A stretch of DNA of 64,000 bases from Hirundichthys speculiger. Lineage: Eukaryota; Chordata; Actinopteri; Beloniformes; Exocoetidae. The position numbers and the translations under genes are program-made. A model generated the notes under the pieces. That model was not told the DNA's origin. It ran no database searches and saw nothing but the letters and a program-made list of their open reading frames with translations. Positions 1-11,975 of this stretch are shown here, one piece after another. How positions within the stretch are numbered: position 1 is the first letter of the stretch; each line of letters begins with the position of its first letter. The stretch is taken from assembly GCA_018398805.1 (NCBI GenBank), contig JAGFBZ010000865.1, positions 3,808,749 to 3,872,748 of the forward strand, given 5' to 3'.

Positions 1-244
1 CTTGTATTGTGTATTTTTGAAACATCATCAGTCACAGCTGAAGTAATGTTTCAATTTTAAGTTCACATGTCAAAGCTGTCTGTGCCAATTATCATTTTTT
101 CACCCTGTCATGCATTGTTGGTATTTTTTACACTGTCAAAGTAAACCAAGTGTTGACTGACATTCAGCCCCGGAACCTTAGTTTGATTTTTGTTTGTAGA
201 GGGACTGTGTCTTGGCCATAGTGCGAATTACGGGGGCGTTTGAT

Positions 245-245
<1 letters not shown>

Positions 246-299
<54 letters not shown>
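246..299. repeat. Poly-C homopolymer, 54 nt
   Basis: An uninterrupted run of C is followed within 90 bp by two shorter C tracts at about 315-324 and 371-384. The minus strand is therefore G-rich and could in principle form quadruplex structure. A homopolymer this long is also a classic place for sequencing or assembly length error, so the exact length should not be trusted. Confidence 0.95.
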
Positions 300-302
<3 letters not shown>

Positions 303-384
303 TACAACTTCAACCCCCCCCCCCTAAAGAAGGGACAAATTGTCATTTTTGTCATCTCTAGAAAATGTTGACCCCCCCCCCCCC

Positions 385-2108
385 AATTGTCATTGTATAA
401 TTTGCACTTTGGTCTCGGCCATATTTCAAAACCTGCCTTTTAGTGGCCAACTACTTCAGATTTACCAATAATCACTCATTTGATTAGGTTACTCCTTTGA
501 AGACTTCAAGTCCAACTAGTTAGCTCTTCCAGTCAGAAGAGCTAACTAGCATTAGTCACAAGTCTTGGCTCCAACAGAAATTAAATTCTGTTTCATAAGC
601 GCGGTAATTTAACCTTCAGCAACAGGGCTCAGTTAAGGCAGTTTCAAAACTGAGGTAACTTGTACTCTGCTACCTTTGTAACTGCTTCATAAAGCTGAAA
701 TGAGTTCAACAGGGGAAACTCGAGTACCATGAAAACGATATCCACTGGCAGAAGTGGTTGAATCTGATCATTACCACTGAATTTGGGGCTTTTGTGTCTC
801 ATGTAAATTTTTGAAGGGACTATGTGATCTAACACTGACTGGTGTGCCAATTTTGCACAAGGCTAAGGACAAAACAGGAAAGAATATTGAGAAGCTGAAC
901 GTCACATAAAATTCCAGGCTATATTTCTGTCAATTCACCAAATGAACAATGACTGTGAGACGAGTAGTGATCCTGCCTACTTCTACTGGGATAACTGGAG
1001 GGGGTAATGGGAGAGAAAGAAACCCACGTGTCTGCAAAGCCCCGGATGAGTGTGAATCCTGTGGCCTTTCATGTGAGAGTTCATGGTACTTGGGTTGCCC
1101 CTGGCAATCATCAGACAATCGATCATATAACGCGCATTTTAGAGATGTCTGAATGATGACATATTTGCATCGGGGAAACATATTGATGATCTGAATCGTT
1201 TACTGTGGTCATTCGTATCTGGGACATCCTGGTGGTTTTTGTTGTGTTTTCGGCAACAACATAAATAGATGATCTTATCCTCCTGTCCATTACAAATATC
1301 ACCCACTGTATGTCAATACTTCACACTAAGTACCATGGGTTATTTTATTAACCAATACTTATTTGGAAAATCTGTTTTTTTAACAAAAAATGGTAATTAG
1401 AACTTTTTTATTAGTATCCTGCTTCCACTTGTGTTTGTAAAGAAAATTTGTTTGAAGATTTCCCAATGTAATTGGAAGCATTGAACCTCCTTGAATGACT
1501 TCTCCTTTTGAACATGAGCAATGATCTCTTCTGTTCATCTGGTGTTGCCGTGCTTAATCAGCGTAAAGGAGCTCCATTGATGATGTCTTTGTATAGTTCT
1601 GGTAATTCAGAGTTGACAGAACCAACTGTCAACCCCCATTCTAAAACCAGAAACTCAGAGTAAACTTCACTTTTTGTGAAAAGTTGGCAGCTCTGACATC
1701 TAGACAAATACAGCTGAAATCCCCAGTTTTCTTTTTACGCTTCCCATTTTATCGAGGATGCATTCAGTGGAGACTTGTGTAGACTGGAGATGGTAAAGTA
1801 TTCCAGAATGCATTTTGCTTCAACAAGCAGAGGTAACGGTGGAGGAGAAAGAAATAAAAGAGAAGTTTATAACTTTGGTGCTGTGTGACACTATGTAGTT
1901 TTAAGATGTTTTCAAGTGAGAATACATTCCTTCTTTTTTTTTTTTTTAACAACCATCTGCATATATATTAATGGTTTGTGCCAAATTCCTTTGTGCCAAA
2001 ACTTGGATATATATGCAATTTAATCTTGCAGTAGATGATAGTTTTCTTGTGCGTAAGTGTGAGTGATAGTGAGTTTGTCCTTCACCAGCCGTCTTTGATA
2101 GTCTAGTC
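385..2108. other. No recognisable gene or repeat
   Basis: AT-rich single-copy-looking DNA. The open frames at 644-850, 930-1181 and 949-1152 show no family motif. The only simple sequence is a T run near 1935-1948. Confidence 0.5.
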
Positions 2109-2690
2109 CAGTGCTTCTCAATTATTCTCTGCTGCCCCCCCACCCACCACCGTGACTATAAATAGTATCATTTGTCTATAGAATTGTCATAAGTACACCT
2201 CTGCATAATGCTGTATCCTTATTAACATTAGGTGAAACAAAAAAGAGAGAAATATAGATCAACTTATAACAAGGAATAACTTTAACATTGTGTTTTAGTC
2301 TGTAAAGATTTAAAGTGCATCAATCCTGCCGTAGTCACAGTGAAGCCAAGGGCTACATTAGCATCGTCATATTTCCTGGTCTTAACTTTTTGGTGACTTT
2401 CGTTTGTCTCATCATCTCCGTCTCTCTCCGTCGTCCTTTTCATCCCTCTTGAATATTTTTCCGTGGTGTCTCTCAAGGGTTTGTTCTCTTCATATCTCCT
2501 GTTCTGTGCTGTGTACGGGCATGTCCGTCCAATAAAAAACCCAGACACAATATAGCTAATACTCCCTGTGCACACTGTGATAATGAGAGCACCACTGCTG
2601 CCTACTGTAGTATATATGTAATTATACTTTATTCCAGTACAGCCAAAAAAAGCATGTTCGTCCGGGGTCTTTTTGCGTGTCCTGATGGAT
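2109..2690 (+). mobile_element. hAT-type non-autonomous element, copy 1 (right end lost)
   Basis: Starts with CAGTGCTTCTCAA and runs parallel to the element at 3356-4023 for about 570 bp. Shared landmarks include GTGACTATAAATAGTATC and CTAATACTCCCTG. Similarity fades near the shared CCGGGGTC block at about 2665-2672, so the right terminal repeat seen in copy 2 is missing. No transposase frame is visible; the 138-aa open frame inside it on the minus strand is not supported as a gene. Confidence 0.75.
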
Positions 2691-3340
2691 ATGCTCACTT
2701 CATTTTTCTTGTATCAAGTTTGAAGCACTGCAGAAAGTCGGCCACGGGCAGTCGGAGCCTCATTAGGGGGGGTTCCAAACGTGTCGCTGCAGTGTCTATG
2801 AAGGTTTCAGGTTGTGTCATTGATATAGATCGATATTGGCCACGTCTCGGGGGTCCCTTAACACACGAGGCAGTGACAGCTAGTGGGGGCCCTATGTGAG
2901 GGGGTTTTCAACATATTGTCGTTGCAGTGTCTAAAGCAGTTCAGTCATTTTGTCATTGACAAAAGGACCAATGTCACTGCTGTCCTGGGGCCCCTTCCAG
3001 CTCGGGGCCCTAGGCAATTGCCTTGTATGCCTACCCCGTTGCAGCATCTCTGGACATAAGACAGACAGTGAAGATGTATTTGTGAGTAGCATGTGTTTGT
3101 GTGGTGAACTGTGGTGTATATAGATGAATGTGTCTTGGCGGGCCAGATGTCCAAGCACAAGTCGGGCTGGAGTACCAGCGGCAACGCTTCCACCACAGCC
3201 CATAACAATGTGTCACCACTCCACCACCACCACCACAGCCCCACAAGGGTGGAGGCCCCATGTGCTGCAAGTCAGACGGGGGGAAATGCCTCACCAAGCA
3301 GGCCAACACTGCAGTAACTTCAGACCCTCACCAATAACCT
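2691..3340. repeat. Decayed repeat-like sequence between two hAT copies
   Basis: The blocks at about 2762-2830 and 2890-2962 resemble each other, sharing a G-run followed by a GTTGCAGTGTCTA-like core and a CATTGA motif, so an old tandem or dispersed repeat is likely. The GGGGCCCTAGGCAATTGCC stretch near 3013 resembles ends of fish DNA transposons. The 3111-3317 open frame lies in the same interval and is listed separately. Confidence 0.35.
3111..3317 (+). other. Unassigned ORF with exon-like composition
   Basis: A 68-codon frame with a polar, His/Ser/Thr/Pro-rich product that includes a run of five His near residue 40. A cytosine/guanine bias at third positions stands out from the AT-rich surroundings. 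An AG directly precedes an internal Met codon at about 3149, so it could be a last coding exon that ends at the TAA at 3315-3317. I do not recognise the protein, and no conserved domain is visible. It lies between two transposon copies, so chance or transposon origin is equally possible. Confidence 0.2.
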
Positions 3341-3355
3341 ATTGTGTGTGGAGGT

Positions 3356-4023
3356 CAGTGCTTCTTAATTATTTTCTGTTGCATCCCCCCTAGGAAGAAG
3401 AAAACATTTCGCGCCTGCCCCCCCGACCCTCCACCGTGACTATAAATAGTATCATTTGTCTATAAAATTGTTCTAGGTACACCTCTGCATAAAACTGGAT
3501 CCTTATTAACATTAAGAGAAACAAAAAAGAAATAAATATAGATCAACTTATAACAAAGAATAACTTTATTAACAATGTTTTTTAGTCTGTAAAGATTTAA
3601 AGTGCATCAATCCTACCGTAGTCATAGTAAAGTCAGGTGCTATATCAGCATCGTTGTATTTCCTCATCTTAACTTTCTGGTGACTTTCGTTTGTCTCATT
3701 ATCTCCATCTCTCTATGCCTTTCTTTTCATCCCTGTTAAATATTTTTCTGTGGTGTCTCTTGAGGGTTTGTTCATTTTATATCTCCTGCTCTGTGCTGTG
3801 TGCGCACATGTCCATGCAAAAAAACCCTGACACCATATAGCTAATACTCCCTGCACACTGTGATAATGAGAGCGCCACTGCCCACTACTGGAGTATATGT
3901 TACACTTTATTCCACTATGGCAAAAAAAAAAAAAAGGTTTGTTCCCCCGGGGTCACACATGCCCTTCCTGGCATAGCACCGCGCCCCCTCTTGGGGTCGT
4001 GCCCCACTATTTGAGAAGGTGTG
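3356..4023 (+). mobile_element. hAT-type non-autonomous element, copy 2 (complete, 668 bp)
   Basis: The left end CAGTGCTTCTTAA and the right end read on the minus strand, CACACCTTCTCAA, form imperfect terminal inverted repeats (TIRs). The element is flanked by 8-bp direct repeats GTGGAGGT (3348-3355) and GTGTAGGT (4024-4031), seven of eight identical. An 8-bp TSD and CAGTG-type ends are the hallmark of hAT. No transposase is encoded, so it would need a transposase in trans. Confidence 0.8.
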
Positions 4024-4031
4024 GTGTAGGT

Positions 4032-5340
4032 GAAGTTTTAGGTTGTTTTCTAACTCAATGTTTCAATGTTCATTTTACATGTTCATTACAATGTTTATTT
4101 TATGTTCAATTAAATTCAAGATGTTTTTGAAAACATGTTATCCTGCTAGCTGAGCTGTGATGCTATCAAGTACAATAGTACACTATTGCTCCAACTGCAG
4201 AAAGACCAAATTGTCCTCTGAAGTACATTCTCTCAAGTTGTACTTGCCAAGTATAAGCTTCAAAGTATGCAAGTGCAGACTTGGCATACTTGAAAATGAG
4301 AAACATTTACAGGGGCTGACGAGACACACGTGTGACCAATCAGGAGAGATGACGATGAGGAGGGTTTAGGATGACATACAGCAAATGCTGAAAATGAATG
4401 ATAGAATAATTGTGGGTGCAGTTTAGTTTAGTTTATTTCTGTGAATGGATAGTGGTGTGCAAAAGTGCAAAACCGTTTTACCCTTTGATCATCTGCATTT
4501 AAACAACAAAATGTTTTTTTTTGTTTTAAGCATGCCATCTTTATCTTTGTAATCTTTCCTTGATTTCTAACTTATAACAGCAGCACAGAAATTTTGCCGC
4601 ATGCTAACTCTCACATGTCATACATGTAACTAAAGGTAACGTGTCTTCCATCTTGAGTTTGAGTATTGCATTTTCCCCCATCTACCTCTTCATGTATTTT
4701 CACATCACTGATCTTCACACCTGGTGTCATCTTGAAAGCTGACCTACACTAAAGCTCTTTTTTCTGTTTCTGTCTTCTCAGACATAGATCGGGCATTGCC
4801 ACACTGAGGTGAAGTCAAGCGAAGCACTGCGCCTCAATAACATAGTGACAGTCAGGATACTTTTCAGGAATTTTCCTTGACAGAAGATCAATTTACTCCA
4901 TTCTAAAGTAAGGCTGGAGTGGACTGTTAAATCAACACATTAGGATGTTCAGCAGTAACATCCAAGAATCCTGGGTCTACTATACTGTACACGTACACAT
5001 ACACAGTACTGTGTATGTGTATGTATGAATAATATACACACACACACATATACTACATATATACAGGGCTTAAAGTAAAAAAAAAAAATTCAGAGCCTGA
5101 ACTTTTTTCCAGGGGTGTAGTGGATCCAACGCATACATATTATTGGCAACTTTTTGGCATTGTGCTTGGTAATATACAAGATGACCTAAAATTTAAATGT
5201 GAATTTTAGCAAGTAAAAGGTTATTAATTTATACGTGAAAACATGTGAAACTCAGACAAGCCATTCATCTGATTCATTGAGCAGCTATTTAATTCAGTAA
5301 AGGGAAATGTTGTACAAAAAAAACATATAAATTGCAACTT
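4032..5340. other. No recognisable gene; microsatellite at 4979-5064
   Basis: Apart from a mixed (CA)/(TA) microsatellite at 4979-5064 and short A runs, I see nothing recognisable. CAGGGCTTAAAG near 5065 could be a hAT-like terminus, but no matching opposite end was found. Confidence 0.45.
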
Positions 5341-5359
5341 TTCCATCATTTTGTTCAAA

Positions 5360-6340
5360 ACAATGGCAAATTAAGTTATAGGAAATACATTCCACTCATT
5401 CCAGTCAGCCTTTATCCTCTTCATCTTCCTCACCACCAGAGTCATCCTACACATCCCCATCCTATGCCATCTGGCTACATTCTCACCTACCACTACTTTG
5501 CAGTCACTGATCTCCTTCAGGTTACATTGTCTACACAAAATTTAGTCCATCTGTGTGCTCCTACCTCCACTCTTATAAGTCACTCAATGTTCCTGCCACT
5601 TCTGGAAGAAAGTATTCATCACAGCCATTTCTATCCTTTTCGCAAAGTCTACCACCATCTGTCTTTCTGCATTCCTATCCTCAATACCAAACCTGCCCAT
5701 CACTTCCTCATCACCTCTGTTCTTCCTCAACATGACCATTGAAGTCTGCGCCAATCACCACTCTTACATCACTGGGGAAGGTGCATCACTTTATGTACCT
5801 CACTACAGAATCTCTCTCTCTCTTCTAACTTGCATCCCACCTGTGGTGCATAACCACTAACAACATTGAAGATCACACCTCCAGTCTCTAGCTTCAGACT
5901 CATCACTCTGACACTCTTTTCACCTCAGAACATTCCTAACAAGCTCCTCCTTCCAAAAAAACTCCCACTACATTTCTCTTCCCTGCATCATGTCAACCAA
6001 CTCTCTACCTTTTCCTGTCATAGTCCCAGCATTCAAAGTCCCTACTCTCAGCATTCGTCTACTGCTTTTCCTCTTCTCCCGCTGCTTTTCCTTCTTCAAC
6101 CAACAGTAGCCCAATTTCCATTGGTACCCTGTGGGTCAGCAGTGCTGATTGCAGTCCTTAACTTCGACCACTGATCAGGATTTCATAGGTTTTTGATTCA
6201 TATGGTTAGTTTGGCATAAGTTTTACATCAGTTGGCTTTCCTGACACAACCCTCTGCATTTATCCGGGCTTGGAAATGGATGAAAAAAAACATTGGCTTG
6301 TGACCCCCTGAGGCTGCGTTGGCTGAAAAACGTGCTAATG
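5360..6340 (-). mobile_element. RTE-clade LINE relic: 5' end and endonuclease
   Basis: Read on the minus strand, the segment carries recognisable pieces of an apurinic/apyrimidinic-type endonuclease. An RVGTLN-like start lies at about 6065-6030. A GADFNGH motif (the family's conserved GDFN block) lies near 5755-5730, and the region that follows is the conserved stretch that usually precedes reverse transcriptase. Several stops and frameshifts interrupt it. The 6201-6336 part matches the 5' leader common to this fish RTE family and resembles 37150-37310. Reverse transcriptase is absent, so this is a dead fragment. Confidence 0.7.
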
Positions 6341-6499
6341 TGCTGAATCCCTGTGGTATTGTGGACAAAGCATCTGTGGCAGAAGCAAGAAGGAAAAAAT
6401 ACAGAGTATTGAGTGGAAGTTATGTTTTGCATGACAACATCACCCTGAAAACAGAACCCAGAGAATTTCACCTCATATACAGAAAGGCAAACACACGTT

Positions 6500-7560
6500 A
6501 ATTTATATCAAAGGGGCCAGAGATAGTGTACCAGACATGAAGTCTATTTGTTATGTATGGAGTCTATTTATTAAAAAAAATATTTTGTTTCACAATAACT
6601 CAGTGAATGCTATTAATACAAAATAGGATAAAAAAAAATTAGTCTTTCAACAATACATATACATACCACTAAAATTATGTCAGGGCAATGGCTTATCAGA
6701 AAGAGAAGTGATGGAGGTAAACCTGGACCAATCCAAGGAGGGAAATCACCCACACATGCACACTCACAAACATAAATTTAGATTGGGACCACAACATGCA
6801 GCGGTGAGAAGAACCACCACCAACCAGGCTCCTGCGCCACCTCTCTAGCACTTTGCCTCTGAAAGGAACAAGAATGCATAGGTCACATGTTTCAATGGCT
6901 CAAGGATCAACAATAAGGTATAAAAGTACATACCCCTAACCAGATGTCTCCACCCAGCAGGAGGTAGAGTTGCCACAACGTGACTTAAGTCAAGCTAGAC
7001 TACTCTACTACCACAGTCATGGTAACAATCCAAGTGTGGATCGTCAGTGATGAAGCCGAAGCAAGTCTAGATAAGATGATGATAGTATAACATCCAAAGC
7101 GTCAACATCAAATCTGTTGAGATCAGAATGTAGCACAGTAAAACAGCCATCACTGCCAGCCAAGGTAGCATCAGGCAAATTAAGTGTTCTTGATGCAACC
7201 CTCAGCATTTAGGTTATCAACTTATGGTCCCCCTATAAATAGAAAATACAGGACATTTGCTACTAGCTATAACAATGGAGCAGACGTTAAAGGCGTTAAG
7301 ACATTAAAAACAGTACACACCTGAAAGCCAAGTGTGGTATCAGAGCAGGGGGAAGGCTTCCTGTTTCACACCCACAACCAAGTGATCACCAAGATGTGAT
7401 GCTTGTGACAAAATCTGTTGGCAGTTTAGAGACTAGGCTTATGCATACTGCCACACATGCAACAGACATGTCATTAGGACTTCAGGAAATTGTGTCAGCT
7501 TATGAAAAAACTACATCTCTCCTTTATCAGAGAAAAGATCTTGTGTTCAACCGCTGCTGT
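6500..7560. other. No recognisable gene
   Basis: Ordinary AT-rich sequence. The open frame at 7396-7644 overlaps a SINE and has no family signature. Confidence 0.45.
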
Positions 7561-7561
7561 T

Positions 7562-7757
7562 TTTTTCCACAAACAGCCAAGATTTTAATAGCCTTTATTG
7601 AAAGTGAAGGGACAGAGGAAACAGGTCAGAGGGAAAGGAAATAAAGATGCAGTAAAGGGTCAAGGGCCAAGACATGAACCTGGACCAGTTGCAAGGTTAC
7701 ATAGCCTCTGTACAGGTGTGCATTCTCATCCAATTGAGCTACGTCCTGCCTTTAGCC
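7562..7757 (-). mobile_element. tRNA-derived SINE
   Basis: On the minus strand a polymerase III A-box-like TAGCTCAATTGG (7724-7742 region) is followed about 45 nt later by a B-box-like GGTTCATGTC (7671-7680), the spacing of a tRNA. The body after it (CCCTT, TGCATCTT, pyrimidine-rich stretch) and the AATAAAGGC tail near 7583-7600 match the layout of a common fish SINE family. It is degenerate and unlikely to be active. Confidence 0.75.
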
Positions 7758-7759
7758 AA

Positions 7760-9050
7760 GACCTTTTATCGTGCTGAGTTAACAAGTGCTTTGTTTTCAT
7801 CCTCAGAAGGAAAGAAACTGTTGACTTTATCAGTCCCCAATGTTCTTGCTGTCTCTCTGATCGATTCATTTGTTTTTGCAGTATAGAGTTGGGTTCTTGC
7901 ACTTACATTGAGAACTCCTTTCACCACATGCTGTGATTTCACTAAGACCACCCCCCAACCCCCTCAAAAAAGAAAAGAATATGCTGAAGTTTGGAGTCAA
8001 CTACCCTACCTCCTTATCTGGTCAAGTAATAAAGAATAGCCACATCTGTCCATGATGTCTCAGGAAGGCCAGATGTATGAAACATGGTCATCTGATGTCA
8101 GCCACCTCTATGGAGACTTGAAGACAGAACTCTAATATCACATCTGTCAGACTGTTTAAAAGAGTGGTGAAGGAAGAGTGTGCTACCCTGTCACAAACTT
8201 TGAGGGTGTTTGTAGAAAAGTGTTTTCTGCAGAAAACTGTTCTCTGCTTGACCATTCCTGACTGTCAATTAGCTCAGCAGTCGGACAGTAGCAGGAAGGG
8301 GACGGTTCCCTGCTGTCTTTTGCAAACCTTCATCTGAGTAAGTTTCAGTTTGTGTAGAACAAAGAGGTGTATCGGGTCTGCTTAAAGGTCCTTAACCGAT
8401 GCTCGCTGAGGGAGTATATAGAGTTGAGATGAACTGAGTTTTTCTCCTCCAGTGGATGATTGTACATAGGGTATTTCCAGTGATTATTTTTTATTTTGGA
8501 TGTATCTATATCTATCTATCTATAATATTACATGCACACACACACACACACACACATATATAATTCTAGAGACTGGACATTTTGTATAATTCCACTCCTT
8601 TTTTTTTGTGGTAGTGTGTATCCAGTTGAGGTTCTGACTGGCCTATTGGAGGCCTATCTTGGGCTGGGTTAACACTGTACAATTTTTCCAGTCTTATAGG
8701 ATTAATGCAAGCTACATGGGCACCACGTGAAATGGGTAGATAATTCGTTTACTGCGTGCTTCACACTGAATCATGGCTATGACAGAAGTAAACCCAAGAG
8801 TATTTCAGGCTTTAAATGCAGTCTCATTATTGTTATCATTGGTGTTTTATTTTATTTCTGATTTTTGAGGTGATTCTTAATTATTTAATTAGGTATCCAA
8901 AACTATTGTTCCATTAAACAAAAAAACAACAATTCTATTTCAGCCACAGAATAAAGGATCAAATTCATCATCCTCTTTGGATGATGAATCAAATTAGGGT
9001 TGAACGTCTGTGCTGGAAGCGAATAGTTATCAAATTGTAACTTGAGAATG
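7760..9050. other. No gene; (TATC)n/(CA)n microsatellite at 8503-8565
   Basis: The only structure I can name is the compound microsatellite of TATC units followed by about ten CA units. The rest looks like unique intergenic or intronic DNA. Confidence 0.5.
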
Positions 9051-9058
9051 GTTGGTAG

Positions 9059-10233
9059 AAGCCATGCCGCAATTTTTGAAAAAAACTGATTTAAATCGAT
9101 TTTTAAAAATATGATTTAAATTGATTTTTAAAAATACGATTTGAATTGATTTAATTAGACCATGAATCGCGATGTGGCCTCCAGGCCAGCAGAGGGGGCA
9201 CTCGAGTTAAACTACGTTCTTGTTCAACGTCACTATATGCAGCGCTATGTGTGATGTGCTATGTGCTATTGTCATTACACATCTGCACCACTAGATGGAG
9301 CCAGCACCTAAGTAAACAGTAAGCAAATCAAGCAGGATCTGATGTAAAATATATAGATAGATAGATAGATAGAAAGATAGATGTACTTTATTGATCCCAA
9401 AGTGGGAAATTGCAGTAAAATGGAGGATCACGCGACCGACTTGAGCAAAGGGGTTTGAAAGTTTAGTTGCAGTCCAATTTTTTTTTTTTTTTTTACACAC
9501 TGAATTATTAATGTTTTTCTTGAAATAAAATATATAACTCGACTTTTGTGGTTATGCAATTATTGACATCATTAATGCAGTTATTGAACTACATGGTTGT
9601 TGCTTATTCACTGAGTCATAGCCTCAGATTTTAAGAGGTTTATTAAATAGTACCAAACCTTGATCTTACATAACAAGGAAACTATCTATTTTCTACCTCA
9701 GGAATAAAAAAAAAAAGCATTTTCTGATGCAGTATTGATTTGGAAAGAGTGTAAGAAAAGACCAGCTTTGTTATGTTTGTGTAATTCCTGGCTTAAAGTA
9801 GAGTTGACTTGTTATGTATAAAAGGAAAAAAAAGTCTTAATACTGTACTGATCTATTGAAAAGAAGGCAGTAGGCCTACTGTAAAAAAAAGAAAAAACAA
9901 AACAGGATTTGACAAATTTGAGAGTTGATAAAACAGTTTCCACTTTCCAGTCATTTGCTATGCAGGTATAAAGAGGATAAGGACAGTATTATAAAAAAAG
10001 AATAAAACTGATAAAAAATGTTGTCATTTACTGCTTGTTCTAATCTACTGTATTGAAAAGAGCCTAAGAGAAAACACTACAGTATTAGTAAAAAAAGAAA
10101 AGGCTTGATTTGTGTAAGAGAAATAATAAAAATTTAAAAAATCAGTAATTTCCATGTAAATTAATTTTGTGTTTTACATTATTTGAATTGTGATTCGAAT
10201 TGTATCGTGATTTGAGTGAATCATTGCATGCCT
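9059..10233. mobile_element. Possible old hAT-like element with nested LINE tail
   Basis: The left part (9070-9170) and right part (10155-10235) contain similar AT-rich blocks in which GATTT/GAATTG units recur in opposite orientation. The outermost AGCCATGCCG and GCATGCCTAG are roughly inverted. Candidate flanking direct repeats (TTGGTAGA and TTAGTAGC) match at only six of eight positions. A LINE 3' tail (9342-9425) sits inside. The boundaries are uncertain. Confidence 0.3.
9342..9425 (-). mobile_element. Rex1/L2-type LINE 3' tail with (GATA)n
   Basis: Plus-strand reading is (GATA)n, then TACTTTATTGATCCCAAAGTGGGAAATTG. On the minus strand this is the AATTTCCCACTTTGG...ATCAATAAAGTA(TC)n end typical of fish Rex1/L2-like LINEs. 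Only the extreme 3' end is present, as expected of a severely 5'-truncated insertion. Confidence 0.7.
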
Positions 10234-10239
10234 AGTTAG

Positions 10240-11962
10240 TAGCATCCAAATATTTTCAGACCTAACCAGATGTCTTTTTGTTGTTCTTGTGCTTGATTTG
10301 TGCACCTCAGGAGTTAAGGCGCTTTGAAGATGCTGCACCCCACACTGCCCCCTGATGTGTTTCTCACTCATACTGTCAACCTCCAAATTTATATTTAGAT
10401 GCTGTACATGTGAAAGAAATATGGCCTAACTCCAGGTTCTGTAATATATGTTGGCTCACTCTCTTTAATTTCACACTTCCTTGGGTTGGCCATGAGCATT
10501 GGCTCCTTCAGGCCAACCCTTAAATGCAGCAAATGCTTTAGACAGCTGTTGCAATAGATGATGGTTTCATTGGTCTAGACACTAATATATTCCCTGTAAG
10601 TGCACATTAAAAGTAAGTTTCAAAATTGACTCCAAGTGGTAAAGAAATAAGATTATGCAGTAAAAGTATGAGGTAAACAGTGTTCTCAGCTTGAAGGTAA
10701 AGGTCATAGAGATTTGATGAAGAACTACGGCTTTCAGAAGAAAGCTTAAAGTGGGTTTGCTGCTCTTTTTAACTTAAAGGAGTCAGCTGGGGTTGTTCAG
10801 GCAGGTTCATTAGGATGCCTTCATCAAAGTGTTCTGATTATGTCAAAAAAAAAAAAAGAAAAGAAAAAAGAAACACAGGGCAGGATCAAATCAGGCCAGA
10901 GGGATTTTGTGTCTCATGGGAACATCCAGAATGTGTTAGAGAACATATCTGGTGATTAGGCCTTATGGCAACTTTGCTTATGCTCTTACGAATGTGACCT
11001 AGACCTGGATAAGTAGTTATGAAACTCCTTAAAGAAAATGATACATTCAGAATATATAACTCGTTTCTGATTGAGTCATCAATTCTAACTATCTAAGAAA
11101 AAAACTTGTACAGTCAAAAAAAAAAAAAAAAAGTCCTTGCAAACGTAATAGACACCTAAAACAATTGCCACATGAAGTCTTTTCCTGTTCTGTACATCAT
11201 TGTCCAAGTTACAAAAGCATATTCAGTGCCCTCCTAGTTCCACAGGCACTTTCACTGTCCTCTGTCTGCTCAGGCCCAGGCTATTCTCCTAAAGTGACAG
11301 AAAACCATTATTACGCAACCTGCCACATCATATGATATGAGCTACTGGGAAACTTTACACATGAAGAATACATTCATGGCATATCTTATTATACACATAT
11401 GTGAGAATGTATGCAGAGAATCTATTTGATCATTCATTCTTTGTAATTCTTAGTCATTCCCAAGGGCCATGACAGACACAAATATTCAATGTGCCACAAC
11501 CAGCTGTGTTTGAGATCCAGCTGCCTGCAATTATACACCCGGCCAGTAGGTGGTGTTGTGTGCACACGAAGCTTCAAGTAATGAAGCCTTTTTCGAACCA
11601 ATTGGGTCAAGTGGTAAGATGCCTTATGAGCCTTCATCTCACCATCGTTAAGATTCACTCTTCCTAGCCTGGTGCAGGTACAAATTTCTTCCTGGTGTCC
11701 TTCAATAGCACTTTAGTCTTGGCCATGGTTGAGTTTGGAGTCTGACTATTTGAGGCTGTGGACAGGTGTCCTTTATACAGATTATGAGTTCAAACAGGAC
11801 GAAGAGCTACTTAAAGAATTTACGGGTATGTGAGAGCCCGAACTCTTGCTTTTTTGTGCATGACCAAACACATATTTTCCACCATAATTCAAAAATAAAT
11901 TATTTAAAAAATCCTACAATTTGATTTCCTGGAATTTTTTTTCTCATTTTGTCTCTCGTAGT
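10240..11962. other. No recognisable gene or repeat
   Basis: A-rich stretches near 10844-10870 and 11117-11135 are the only notable compositional features. The open frames at 10174-10386 and 11434-11658 lack homology that I can recognise. Confidence 0.45.
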
Positions 11963-11975
11963 TGAAGTATACCTA

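Noticed and set aside
2282..2698. 138-aa minus-strand ORF
   Set aside because: Lies inside a hAT-type non-autonomous element whose second copy (3356-4023) does not keep the frame open; no protein motif.
5065..5110. Possible hAT terminus CAGGGCTTAAAG
   Set aside because: No inverse end or 8-bp duplication was found downstream.
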